DNA of 64,000 nucleotides from Lachnospiraceae bacterium NSJ-143 (GTDB taxonomy: Bacteria; Bacillota; Clostridia; Lachnospirales; Anaerotignaceae), in assembly GCA_022867625.1 (NCBI GenBank), contig JALIFM010000003.1, forward strand, positions 186,001-250,000. The letters run 5' to 3'. Below, one piece after another: positions 16,512-24,448 of this stretch. Numbering within the stretch: the first letter of the stretch is position 1; each line of letters opens with the position of its first letter. Under the pieces are notes generated by a model that was not told where the DNA came from, ran no database searches, and was given only the letters and a program-made list of their open reading frames with translations. The position numbers were made by a program, and so were the translations under genes.

Positions 16512-17699
16512 TCAGTCAAAAGCCTTAAGTGCCTGTGTAAAATCCGCTATAAGGTCTTCGGCCTTCTCAATACCTACTGAGATTCTCATAAGCCCCTCGG
16601 TTATGCCAAGTGCCTTTTTCATTTCATCAGGAAGGTCGCGGTGTGAAGATGTGGCAGGGTGCGACATTGTTGTCCTTACGCCGCCAAGTGTCGGGGCATA
16701 ATGGCAGATATTAAGCCTTTTCATAAACTCGTTTATCTTTGCTCTGTCCGAAGGCATCTCAAAGCTCAGCATAGCTCCGCATATGCCGTTTTTAAAGAGC
16801 CTTGCCGCAAGCTCCTTCTGCGGATACTTATCAACAGTAGGATAGTTTACCTTAATTACATGAGGGTCTTTTTCGAGTGCCCTTGCAAGCTTATCAGCGT
16901 TTTCCATCTGCCTTGTCATTCTCAGCCCAAGTGTCTGCATGGACCTCTGCACAAGCCATGTGCTGAATGTGCCTCCTGCTGTGCCGAATATCGACTGTCT
17001 TGTAAGCACCTTGTCCATAAGCTCCTTTGAGCCTGTAGCCGAACCGAGGAGGGCGTCGCTGTGGCCGTTTATAAATTTTGTCAGGCTGTTTATAACTATA
17101 TCAGCACCCAAGTCAAGGCATTTTACCGCATAAGCTGTTACAAATGTATTATCTATTATAAGCTTAGCGCCGCAGCCATGCGCTATTTGAGCCAGTGCCT
17201 CAACATCGGCAAGTGCTACGCAAGGGTTGCTGGCTGTCTCGCCGTAAATCACCTTTGTGTTTGGTCTTACAGCCTTTTTAACTGCCTCGGCATCAGAAAA
17301 ATCCACAAATGTGTAATCTATGCCATATTCAGCCATTATTTCCACAAGCTCAATGCTTTCGCCGTAGAGTGTATCCCCTGCTATAAGGTGGTCACCGGCT
17401 TTAAGGAAAGTGAAAAGCACAGTCTGTATGGCGCCCATGCCGGAAGAGAATACAGCGCTTTCCTCACCGTTTTCAAGGTATGTTATCTTGTCTGCCAGCA
17501 TGTGGCGGTTCGGGTTTCTTGTCCTTATATATGTATAGCCTTTGTCCTCATATGTGGCGTTGACATCGTCAAGGTCGCCTGCTATGTCAAAAGCGGAGGC
17601 CAGAAAAAGCGGCGCCGCTTCCGGAATAAGGTCGCAACCCCTTACCTTATCGCCTTTATAGAGCAGCTCGGTATCAAAACTGAAATCCATATCCTTCAT
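16512..17699 (-). CDS. PLP-dependent trans-sulfuration enzyme (methionine gamma-lyase / cystathionine gamma-type)
   Basis: A 395-residue enzyme of the Cys/Met metabolism PLP family. It shows the family hallmarks in order: the YTYIRTRNPN tyrosine/arginine segment, SGMGAIQTVLF, the DTLYG loop, the conserved ETASNP stretch, LIIDNTF with the PLP-contacting Asp, and the Schiff-base lysine in NSLTKFINGHSD. The C-terminal GGVRTTMSHPATSSH and LMRISVGIE segments are typical of gamma-lyases. Whether the in vivo reaction is methionine gamma-elimination, cystathionine cleavage or O-acyl-homoserine sulfhydrylation cannot be fixed; gamma-lyase is favoured because no other methionine-synthesis genes are nearby. 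Own promoter with a 12-bp tandem direct repeat in the leader. Confidence 0.85.
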   Translation of the reverse strand: MKDMDFSFDTELLYKGDKVRGCDLIPEAAPLFLASAFDIAGDLDDVNATYEDKGYTYIRTRNPNRHMLADKITYLENGEESAVFSSGMGAIQTVLFTFLKAGDHLIAGDTLYGESIELVEIMAEYGIDYTFVDFSDAEAVKKAVRPNTKVIYGETASNPCVALADVEALAQIAHGCGAKLIIDNTFVTAYAVKCLDLGADIVINSLTKFINGHSDALLGSATGSKELMDKVLTRQSIFGTAGGTFSTWLVQRSMQTLGLRMTRQMENADKLARALEKDPHVIKVNYPTVDKYPQKELAARLFKNGICGAMLSFEMPSDRAKINEFMKRLNICHYAPTLGGVRTTMSHPATSSHRDLPDEMKKALGITEGLMRISVGIEKAEDLIADFTQALKAFD

Positions 17700-17719
17700 T
17701 AAAATTCCTCCCTTATAAA

Positions 17720-17743
17720 CAATAAGTCATACAATAAGTCATA
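17720..17743 (-). promoter_or_regulatory. tandem 12-bp direct repeat in the PLP-enzyme leader
   Basis: Two exact back-to-back copies of CAATAAGTCATA (17720-17731 and 17732-17743, plus-strand reading) lie in the 5' leader between the promoter and the AAGGGAGG ribosome binding site. They could be a regulator site or affect the leader RNA; nothing known matches. Confidence 0.45.
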
Positions 17744-18063
17744 AAATATTTCTCTTTAATTTGAATTATATTGTCTATAACGGCTGTAAAGTCAACAGCA
17801 GTATTTAATTTTCACTGAACTTTTACTCTGTCACATCGCAGCAAACGCTGCCTGAGCCATATTTAAAAATCGCCCCAAACCGCAGGGATTGTAATTTTGC
17901 AGCCAGCCCATACCTGTAAACGCATACCTGTTGCTGAAACTTAACAGCCTCATGACAGTTTATACTGCCTTGCATTAATATGCAAAGCATGGCATGATAC
18001 CGGCTTTCAGCATGCTCCTTTTAACGGCTCTCCCGCACCAAACCTTATAACTGTTATAGAGTT
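17744..18063. other. intergenic stretch with weak promoter and dyad
   Basis: No gene seen. A possible minus-strand promoter for the PLP enzyme has -10 TATAAT (17770-17765) and -35 TTGACT (17795-17790), but the 19-nt spacing is long. Further up is a dyad TTGCAT-N4-ATGCAA (17970-17985) just downstream of the merR gene. No riboswitch architecture was recognised. Confidence 0.4.
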
Positions 18064-18882
18064 TTAACCTTCAGATAAGAGCATTTGAATTTCATGAGGG
18101 CTGTCTTTGTATTCCACAAGGCTTTCCTCATACTCATTTACAATTATCAGGCGGCTTCCCCCCTCGGTTTCAAAAAAATGCGAGACGCTCTCGGCTCTCC
18201 AGTTTTCACTCCTGAGCTTTGTCATAAAACACAGGTATTCTCCAGCCGGAAACTCCAGCACATTATCCCTGTACTTTTCCGGCATACTTGCGGGCCTGTC
18301 AGCCAAAAACATATAGTGTTGCAGCGGCACAAAGCTTCCCGACATAAACTTATCATAGTCGAAAGTATACCCCCACTGCCTTTTATATTTCATATCCTTC
18401 ATTTCCCGGTCGCCTCTTATGGCGTCAAGCCTTATCTCAATATCCGGCACAGGCTCCTTTTCTCCGCATACTGTACCTATGGCGTACCGTTTTGGGAAAT
18501 TTCTTATATACGGCCATTTAAGCTTATTGTGGCTTTTGGAATACTCAAAATAGTCAATGTACCATTTAAGCCCGTCACGCGCCTGTATAAGCTCCTCAAC
18601 AGAGCTGCAAAGCTCATCATACTGCTTTTTAAGGTGCGGCAGAAGCGCTTCACCCCTTCCGTCCTTAAGCGCCTCCTTTATGCCTTTAAGCGGCACGCCA
18701 AGAGAGCGCAGGTACTTTATTCGGTCAATAAAATGCAGCTGGTTAAATGTATAGTACCTGTAGCCCGTGCGCCTGTCTACATATTCCGGAGTGACAAGGC
18801 CGCTGTTTGAGTAATACCTGAGCGTTTGAACCGAAATACCCATGATTTCCGCTGTTTCACCTATTGTAAATCTGTTTTTCAA
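18064..18882 (-). CDS. MerR-family regulator with effector-binding domain (BmrR-like)
   Basis: A 272-residue transcriptional regulator. Residues 1-70 form the MerR winged helix-turn-helix (FTIGETAEIMGISVQTLRYYSNSGLV, then RRTGYRYYTFNQL), followed by the dimerisation coiled coil (about 75-115, with KEALKDG and LKKQYDELCSSVEELIQA). The C-terminal half is a GyrI/BmrR-like ligand-binding fold (about 125-270). Such proteins sense aromatic or cationic drugs and twist promoters with 19-bp spacers. It has an own promoter at 18975-19003 and is divergent from the GldA-like gene. The PLP-enzyme promoter downstream has a 19-nt spacer, which would suit MerR control, but this is inference. Confidence 0.88.
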   Translation of the reverse strand: MKNRFTIGETAEIMGISVQTLRYYSNSGLVTPEYVDRRTGYRYYTFNQLHFIDRIKYLRSLGVPLKGIKEALKDGRGEALLPHLKKQYDELCSSVEELIQARDGLKWYIDYFEYSKSHNKLKWPYIRNFPKRYAIGTVCGEKEPVPDIEIRLDAIRGDREMKDMKYKRQWGYTFDYDKFMSGSFVPLQHYMFLADRPASMPEKYRDNVLEFPAGEYLCFMTKLRSENWRAESVSHFFETEGGSRLIIVNEYEESLVEYKDSPHEIQMLLSEG

Positions 18883-18974
18883 ATTAACCCTCCCTCATTT
18901 AAATTACTTTTTTGTTAATTTTATGTCACAAACCGCATTGCTGCTGAATCTGGTTTTAATTCTATTTTAATCTG

Positions 18975-19003
18975 ATTATACTTCACTTTTTATCCGATTG
19001 AAA
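18975..19003 (-). promoter_or_regulatory. probable promoter of the merR-like gene
   Basis: Minus strand: -10 TATAAT (18980-18975), 17-nt spacer, weak -35 TTTCAA (19003-18998). It lies in the 307-bp divergent region with the GldA-like gene; no gene is seen in that region. Confidence 0.45.
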
Positions 19004-19107
19004 TAGTGTTTTTGTGAATTTTAGTAAAAAGCCTACTATAAATACCCTGTTTTCGCCTGCCTGTTTGCAGTCATTCGCACAAAAAATTCTTGTACTTAAT
19101 TTAATAA

Positions 19108-19136
19108 TTGAAAAACTACATGCTTTGGATTATAAT
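19108..19136 (+). promoter_or_regulatory. sigma-A promoter of the GldA-like dehydrogenase gene
   Basis: -35 TTGAAA (19108-19113), 17-nt spacer, -10 TATAAT (19131-19136), about 55 bp upstream of the ATG, which has the ribosome binding site AAAGGAG. Confidence 0.78.
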
Positions 19137-19189
19137 GAAATAAGCATATAGTACAATTATGTTAAATAAAATTCAAAGGAGTGTTATAA

Positions 19190-20284
19190 ATGAGCGCACA
19201 GACAGTTACTTTTGCCGGATACACAATCGGCTACGGACAGGAAACATATGAGCAGCTTGTTCCAATCTGTTCCAGGTACGGTAAAAAAATTGTAGTTATT
19301 GGCGGAGAAAAGGCCCTCGCTGCGGCTAAGCCTTACATAACAGAGGCTGTTAAAGGTTCCGACCTTGAAATTCTCAACTTTGAGTGGTACGGCGGAGTTG
19401 CTTCATACGAAAACGTTGACAGGCTTAAAGCACTTGACACTGTAAAGGATGCGGATATGATTTTTGCGGTAGGCGGAGGCAAGGCCATTGACTGCGCCAA
19501 GTGTACAGCAAGCCAGACAGGCAAGCCTTTCTTTACATTCCCTACAATAGCGGCTACATGCGCCTCAACAACAGCAATCGGCGTTATGTATTATCCAAAC
19601 GGTGTACAGAAAGACGTATTTATCGCTCCTAGACCTGCTATACATAACTTTATCAACCTTGATATTATCGCTCAGGCTCCTCCTATATATCTTTGGGCCG
19701 GTATCGGCGACACACTTGCAAAATTTACAGAGGTTCCTTTCTCATCAAGGGGACATGAGCTTGAGATGGCTCACAAGGACGCTCTCCCTCTGTGCATGAG
19801 CAAAATGACAGGCGAGCCTCTCCTTCAGTACGGCAAAGAAGCTTACGACGACGTTAAAGCCGGCAAGTCATCATTCGCTCTTGAGCAGGTTGTACTTGCT
19901 GTAGTAATCACAAGCGGTATGGTTTCATACCTTATCGATTCCTACAAATACAACTCCAACATGGGCCACGCTATATTCTACGGAATGACAGTGCTTCCTC
20001 AGATTGAGGAAAGACATCTCCATGGCGAGGTTGTTTCCTACGGCGTACTGTGTATGCTTATGATGGACAAACAGATGGAGCTTCTTGACAGGATTTATAA
20101 ATTCATGAAGTCTATCGGCCTTCCTACAAAGCTTGCAGACATGGAAGTTAAGCTTGAAGAAATGGGTCCTGCTCTCGACAGCGCTGTTACAAAATACGAT
20201 ATTGAGACATCTCCTTACAAGATTACAAAAGAGCTTATGTATCAGGCTGTTGTTGACCTTGAGGAATACAACAAGACACATTGA
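19190..20284 (+). CDS. iron-containing alcohol/glycerol dehydrogenase family protein (GldA-like)
   Basis: A 364-residue cytoplasmic oxidoreductase. The NAD-binding GGGKAIDCAK motif lies near residue 97 and the PTIAATCAS segment near 120. Metal ligands of the GldA family are visible: Asp in GIGDTLAKFTE, His in NSNMGHAIFYG and His in HLHGEVVSYG. Members oxidise glycerol, propanediols or related polyols, or reduce the ketones. Codon use is biased toward major codons (GCT, CTT, ATC, AAG) more than in the neighbours, suggesting high expression. It is transcribed alone from a consensus promoter to a strong terminator. Substrate not determinable. Confidence 0.88.
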   Translation: MSAQTVTFAGYTIGYGQETYEQLVPICSRYGKKIVVIGGEKALAAAKPYITEAVKGSDLEILNFEWYGGVASYENVDRLKALDTVKDADMIFAVGGGKAIDCAKCTASQTGKPFFTFPTIAATCASTTAIGVMYYPNGVQKDVFIAPRPAIHNFINLDIIAQAPPIYLWAGIGDTLAKFTEVPFSSRGHELEMAHKDALPLCMSKMTGEPLLQYGKEAYDDVKAGKSSFALEQVVLAVVITSGMVSYLIDSYKYNSNMGHAIFYGMTVLPQIEERHLHGEVVSYGVLCMLMMDKQMELLDRIYKFMKSIGLPTKLADMEVKLEEMGPALDSAVTKYDIETSPYKITKELMYQAVVDLEEYNKTH

Positions 20285-20305
20285 TTCTTTATCAATAGAA
20301 TCTTT

Positions 20306-20337
20306 GGACGCGGAAAGTTTCCGCGTCCTTTTTGTTT
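20306..20337 (+). terminator. terminator of the GldA-like gene
   Basis: Stem GGACGCGGA (from 20306) with TTCCGCGTCC (to 20328), small loop, then TTTTTGTTT. Confidence 0.92.
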
Positions 20338-20362
20338 ACTCTTAATGGCACAATTGATAAAT

Positions 20363-20392
20363 AAAAAAGCCACAGGCTTTTAATCCTGTGGC
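20363..20392 (-). terminator. terminator of the candidate structured RNA
   Basis: Minus strand: GCCACAGG (20392-20385), loop ATTAAAAG, CCTGTGGC, then TTTTTTAT. It closes the 1.1 kb minus-strand unit and faces the plus-strand terminator of the GldA-like gene. Confidence 0.85.
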
Positions 20393-21237
20393 CGTTAACT
20401 TTTTTAGTTTAATCTATGTTTAATCCCTGCCGTGCCTTTTAAAGGCTTTTATACGGCTTGAGCCGAAGAAAACTTGCATTTTTCACTTTGGCTAAAAGCT
20501 GTACCATTAAATCTCTAATTAAAGCAAGGTCATTATTTAATCAGTATAAGGAATTTCTATCCACCCCAACCAACAAATTACATAATCAACAGTTTATGGG
20601 TTCTTAGTAATTAATCAACGCTTTTTAAGGCTCATAACTAAATCTACTAACTGAACTGTATTAACTGTATGTCACAGAGATTATAAACTGTTATATATTT
20701 TCCGGCGGATATTATCCTCAACAGTGTTAATAATTATCGTTATTGCTTTTAGTAGTTTACATGGTTTACTGGCTTACTTTTAGTTTTTAACAGTATCAAA
20801 ATGTTTTTGTTCTCCGATAAACTATATTCAGTTTTAATTTTATTGCTGTTGTTTTAATATCAAAGGGTATCGGTATTTTATATTTGGCCTGTTATAAACG
20901 CTTCTTTAAGGCATTTATAACTTTTAAATCATAAGACTTTTAACTTTTAAGCCTGTGCCTTTAACTTCATTCCTAAAGGCGGTATAATCCTTTTTACTTC
21001 TGCGGCTTTATATAAAATAAGGAGTAACCATAGTTTTTTTATTCTACAGCACCTTTGATATTACCGCTTTCACGCTGTAATCTATACTTTATAACCTTCG
21101 ATTCATGCGGTCGGATATAATCATTAATCGTATCCATACCGCCTGAAATTAATAACCTTTTAAACCTGTACAGCCTTAAACCCGTTTTAAAACCATACAT
21201 ATTTTGTTGTCATACAATAATCAGGGATATAAACAGA

Positions 21238-21330
21238 TTAAACTGCTCCTCTACCGCCTCTCCTAAATGCTACAGCGTTTATGCGGATTTGTGTTACAGT
21301 TATTGAGTATGGTTCTTCGCTTGTTACCAT
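21238..21330 (-). CDS. possible 30-residue peptide inside the candidate RNA
   Basis: ATG at 21330 follows GAAAGGGGAT with 7-nt spacing, a strong ribosome binding site placed directly after the nested 5' RNA domain. The peptide starts MVTSEEPYSITVTQIRINAV and ends in an Arg/Gly-rich tail. It could be a leader or small functional peptide, or a chance ORF inside a structured RNA. A second ORF of 32 codons (21137-21039) has a poor binding site and overlaps a strong hairpin, so I do not call it. Confidence 0.3.
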   Translation of the reverse strand: MVTSEEPYSITVTQIRINAVAFRRGGRGAV

Positions 21331-21501
21331 AGCAGACATCCCCTTTCGGTTTATATTGGAGAAAATCTCGGTTTATCAAACCCTTCTGATATTCCTGACT
21401 ATAAGAACTTTTGTAGCTGGCTCTATGGATATTAATTATTATAGTATATTTAATATCCTTAAATTATTCTGTTCTTATAATCCTTTTCTCCTTACACGCT
21501 T

Positions 21502-21531
21502 ATTATAGCACAGGCTTTTAAAAATTGTAAA
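21502..21531 (-). promoter_or_regulatory. sigma-A promoter of the candidate structured RNA
   Basis: Minus strand: -35 TTTACA (21531-21526), 18-nt spacer, -10 TATAAT (21507-21502). The predicted start near 21495 is only a few bases before the first pairing arm at 21491. Confidence 0.72.
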
Positions 21532-21787
21532 GGGGTTTTATGAATTATTTTTCACCAAATTAAATATATTTTATTTGTACAAAATTACATACAATCCTGT
21601 TTTCAGCTTTAAAACATTGACAAAGCCTCGCCCGCCTGTCCGCAGAACTTATTATACAAAACATAATTCCGTTTGCGGTATTGATATGTAAACAAATAAA
21701 TATTACATGGTTCCATTCCTGTATGTCATGTTAATGTTTCATGTTTTGGTCCGTATTTGATGCAGAAAATTTTCAATATCAAATCTA

Positions 21788-21816
21788 TTGCATATTTATA
21801 TTTTGTATTGTATAGT
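21788..21816 (+). promoter_or_regulatory. sigma-A promoter of the second MATE gene
   Basis: -35 TTGCAT (21788-21793), 17-nt spacer, -10 TATAGT (21811-21816). Its position argues for translation starting at 21881 rather than at the upstream in-frame TTG. The 256 bp between the RNA promoter and this one show no other feature. Confidence 0.65.
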
Positions 21817-21880
21817 AATCAAACGGGAATTTATATATCATTATTATTCTTTATTTACAGTCATGGGGAGGCTGGCGGTT

Positions 21881-23284
21881 ATGGAAAACATTAAGACAAA
21901 CAAAAACGCAATCACCGAGGGAGTTATATGGAAACAGCTCCTTATTTTCTTTTTCCCGCTTCTTTTCGGCGCCTTTTTTCAGCAGATGTACAACATGGCC
22001 GACACTATAATAGTTGGCCGGTATCTGGGCAAAACGGCGCTTTCCGCAGTTGGCGGCTCAACGGGAAAGATAATAGATGTAATAGTATATTTTTCAATAG
22101 GCATAACCTCCGGAGCCTCTGTTATAATAGCCCAGTACTACGGCGCCAAAAACTATATTCATACTCAAAGGTCAGTGCATACCGCAATAACATTCTCTGC
22201 ACTTTTCGGCCTTACGGTTTCAGTTGTCGGATTTATACTGACACCGACAATACTCAAAGCCATAGCCACACCTGATGACATACTGGCCCAGTCAATAACA
22301 TACCTCAGGATATATTTTATTGGAATGATACCAAACCTGCTCTACAATATGGGGGCGGCGGTTATGAGGGCTGTAGGAGATTCCAAACGTCCGCTTATTT
22401 TCCTTATAATAACATGCTTTATAAATATAGCGCTCGACCTGCTGTTTGTTGTTGGGCTCAACATGGGCGTTGCCGGAGCGGCCCTTGCCACTATACTTTC
22501 GCAGCTTATAAGCGCTACAATGGTTATAACAGCGCTTGCCACCTCAAAAGACTGCTACAGGTTCTATATAAACCATCTCGGCATACGCCCAAACCTTCTC
22601 CTTAGAATGCTCAGAATAGGGCTTCCGGCCGGAATACAGTCGCTTATGTTCAATGTGCCAAATATTCTGCTCCAGTTTTATGTAAATCTTCTTGGCACTG
22701 ACACAGTTGCGGCGTGGAGCACATACAGCAAGATTGAGACGGTTTTCTGGATGACAATAGCGTCCTTCGGAACATCAATGACGACATTTGCAGGGCAGAA
22801 CTACGGCGCGGGCCGCAAGGACCGTGTGATGAAAAGCGTTAAGGAATGCCTTGCCATGGCCTTTGCCGCCACTGTAGTTATAAGCGCTCTGCTCTATACA
22901 TTCAGCCCTCAGCTGTTTTCGCTGTTTATAACAGACCCTGATGTTATAAGCATAGGCATAACCATAATGCACTTTTTACCGCCTATGTTTGTGTTCTATG
23001 TATGTATAGAAGTCCTTTCCGGCACGCTCAGGGGTACAGGCAACTCATTCAAGCCTATGCTGCTGGCGATTTCAGGCGTATGCCTGCCGCGTATACTGTG
23101 GCTTGCCATAGTTGTGCCAAAAAAGCAGACACTTATTACAATACTTGTCACATTCCCGCTTTCGTGGGTTATAACAACAGTGCTGTTTATAGCATATTTC
23201 CTCCACTATACCAAAAAAAGAGGCTGGTGGAAAAATGACCTGTCCAAAGCTTCACAGGCCAGCACCGAATCTGTCAAAGCCTGA
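21881..23284 (+). CDS. MATE family efflux transporter
   Basis: A 467-residue membrane protein with about 12 predicted helices in two homologous halves. The first conserved helix pair carries QQMYNMADTIIVGRYLGK; GDSKRPL and YGAGRKDRV match the other MATE signatures. The chosen ATG at 21881 has GGGGAGG about 9 nt upstream and lies downstream of the promoter at 21788; the longer frame would start inside the promoter. The C-terminus ends in a basic, then Ser/Thr-rich tail. Single-gene unit ending in a strong terminator. Substrate unknown; MATE proteins export cationic or aromatic compounds using a sodium or proton gradient. Confidence 0.92.
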   Translation: MENIKTNKNAITEGVIWKQLLIFFFPLLFGAFFQQMYNMADTIIVGRYLGKTALSAVGGSTGKIIDVIVYFSIGITSGASVIIAQYYGAKNYIHTQRSVHTAITFSALFGLTVSVVGFILTPTILKAIATPDDILAQSITYLRIYFIGMIPNLLYNMGAAVMRAVGDSKRPLIFLIITCFINIALDLLFVVGLNMGVAGAALATILSQLISATMVITALATSKDCYRFYINHLGIRPNLLLRMLRIGLPAGIQSLMFNVPNILLQFYVNLLGTDTVAAWSTYSKIETVFWMTIASFGTSMTTFAGQNYGAGRKDRVMKSVKECLAMAFAATVVISALLYTFSPQLFSLFITDPDVISIGITIMHFLPPMFVFYVCIEVLSGTLRGTGNSFKPMLLAISGVCLPRILWLAIVVPKKQTLITILVTFPLSWVITTVLFIAYFLHYTKKRGWWKNDLSKASQASTESVKA

Positions 23285-23290
23285 TACTGT

Positions 23291-23322
23291 AAGCGCCGCC
23301 CCAAATGCGGCGCTTTTTTATT
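23291..23322 (+). terminator. terminator of the second MATE gene
   Basis: AAGCGCCGC (23291-23299) pairs with GCGGCGCTT (23307-23315), loop of 7 nt, then TTTTATTTT. Confidence 0.92.
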
Positions 23323-23389
23323 TTGCCCGTACCGAATTAATTGCGCTCAAAAAGCCAATACTAATGCAAAAACATGGAGGTATATTATT

Positions 23390-23926
23390 ATGCGTAATGT
23401 TATACTTTATATAGCCATGAGCCTTGACGGATACATAGCCGGCCCTGACGGTGATATCAGCTGGCTTGAGGGAGATACGCCGGACTTTGCAGGAGACTGC
23501 GGCTATTCGGAATTTATAAAAACAATAAGCACTGTAATTATGGGCTATAAGACATACGAGCAGATAGCCTGCCAGCTGTTCCCGGGCGCGTGGCCGTACA
23601 GTGATTTGGAAAGCTATGTAATTACCCACAGGGATATTAAAGACACAGATAAAATAAAGTTTGTGTCCGAGCCCCCTGTTTCTCTGGTGGAAAAACTAAA
23701 GTTCACAGAAGGCCGGGATATATGGATTTGCGGCGGAGCCTCAATAATACAGCCCCTTTTGCAGGCTCAAATCATAGACGAGTACCATATAACAATAATA
23801 CCAAGGCTTGTGGGCGGCGGCATACGTCTGTTTTATGCAGAACACGATATATTTAAGCTTCGCCTGTATTCAATATACGAAGAAAACGGCATGGTAAGCC
23901 TTGTATACAAAAATGGCCGGCCCTGA
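23390..23926 (+). CDS. dihydrofolate reductase family protein (RibD C-terminal-like)
   Basis: A 178-residue protein of the DHFR/RibD-C superfamily. It opens with VILYIAMSLDGYIAGPDGDISWL, the typical N-terminal strand and loop, has MGYKTYEQI near residue 50, and the NADPH-binding WICGGASIIQPLL near residue 117, followed by DEYHITIIPRLVGGG. This group is distinct from true FolA, and members such as YwjB and YyaP have no settled function. It has an AUG with a good ATGGAGGT-type binding site and no neighbour in the same direction, so its role cannot be read from context. Confidence 0.88.
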   Translation: MRNVILYIAMSLDGYIAGPDGDISWLEGDTPDFAGDCGYSEFIKTISTVIMGYKTYEQIACQLFPGAWPYSDLESYVITHRDIKDTDKIKFVSEPPVSLVEKLKFTEGRDIWICGGASIIQPLLQAQIIDEYHITIIPRLVGGGIRLFYAEHDIFKLRLYSIYEENGMVSLVYKNGRP

Positions 23927-23948
23927 AACAGAAGGACCGGCCGGGCTT

Positions 23949-24131
23949 TCAGCTGTCTGTGTCCTGCCCTCCTTTAATAATGGCCATAGTTTCCTCCTTG
24001 GACATGTTGGCTGATGCTTCAAAGAATTTTAAAATTTCTCTCCGCTTTTCCGGCTCAATGGCGTTGAGCATATTTATAACCTCCGCCAGACCGCTCAGCT
24101 CCACAAATATGCGCTTGCCTCTGTAATTCAT
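23949..24131 (-). CDS. small hypothetical protein (60 aa)
   Basis: The frame is open up to 24206, but the ATG at 24131 has AAAGGGGGTG 6-8 nt upstream, a near-perfect ribosome binding site, so the product is 60 residues. It begins MNYRGKRIFVELSGLAEVIN and continues with a helical, charged sequence (EPEKRREILKFFEAS) and an acidic end. No family recognised. It faces the DHFR-like gene and ends 22 bp from it; a GC-rich inverted repeat across the two gene ends (about 23912-23942) may terminate both. Confidence 0.6.
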   Translation of the reverse strand: MNYRGKRIFVELSGLAEVINMLNAIEPEKRREILKFFEASANMSKEETMAIIKGGQDTDS

Positions 24132-24448
24132 TTTATCACCCCCTTTGATAGCTTTGATAAACAGGGCCTTATAAAATAAACGGCCTCTGTAGGTGTATTT
24201 TAACACAACTCATTGTTGAATACTTGATTTAGACACCGTGCGGTGTCCATTAAAAATAGAAATTTATAAAAATCATCAAAATTGCTCCTATGCCGCTTAA
24301 ATTAAGTATGGTATAATAAATAATTAATCTTTATTTGCAACTCAACTAATATTTACTTCAATTATATCCCTCAAAAGTTGGATTGTAAATAGATAATCCA
24401 ACTTTTGTTGTATTTTGTTAGTTTTATATATTTTTGGAGGAATAGTCT
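24132..24448. promoter_or_regulatory. divergent control region with two inverted repeats
   Basis: No gene seen. On the plus strand an extended -10 (TGGTATAAT, TATAAT at 24312-24317) should drive the small XRE gene. Upstream is GACACCG-TG-CGGTGTC (24232-24247). Between the promoter and the gene is a 12-bp perfect inverted repeat, AAAAGTTGGATT (24373-24384) with AATCCAACTTTT (24395-24406), loop 10 nt, followed by a T-rich tract: either an attenuator-like hairpin or an autoregulatory operator. Confidence 0.55.

Larger units (their letters stand above)
20363..21495 (-). ncRNA. candidate large structured non-coding RNA, about 1.1 kb
   Basis: Between a good promoter (21502-21531) and a terminator (20363-20392) on the minus strand there is no ORF above about 55 codons, base composition is AT-richer than the neighbours, and many exact complementary segments occur. 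The 5' domain is nested: 21484-21491 pairs with 21358-21365 (8 bp), enclosing 21471-21479 with 21400-21408 (9 bp), 21450-21458 with 21427-21435 (9 bp) and a GGTTT hairpin at 21370-21382. Further stems: 21107-21117 with 21131-21142, 21044-21049 with 21074-21079, 20957-20963 with 20974-20980, 20891-20898 with 20914-20921, and GCCGT 20429-20433 with ACGGC 20453-20457 enclosing another hairpin. I could not match it to a named RNA class; a decayed gene is the main alternative. Confidence 0.6.

Noticed and set aside
17700-18063. SAM or other riboswitch before the PLP trans-sulfuration gene
   Set aside because: The leader is short and shows no riboswitch core or terminator/antiterminator pair.
21039-21137. 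32-codon minus-strand ORF inside the candidate structured RNA
   Set aside because: Poor ribosome binding site, and its start lies inside a strong hairpin (21107-21142); more likely structural.
21281-21508. 75-codon plus-strand ORF antisense to the candidate RNA
   Set aside because: No binding site or promoter in that direction; overlaps the promoter and stems of the opposite strand.
20285-21880. Prophage or tRNA-linked GOLLD/ROOL locus
   Set aside because: No tRNA-like cloverleaf or phage gene was seen in or around the interval.
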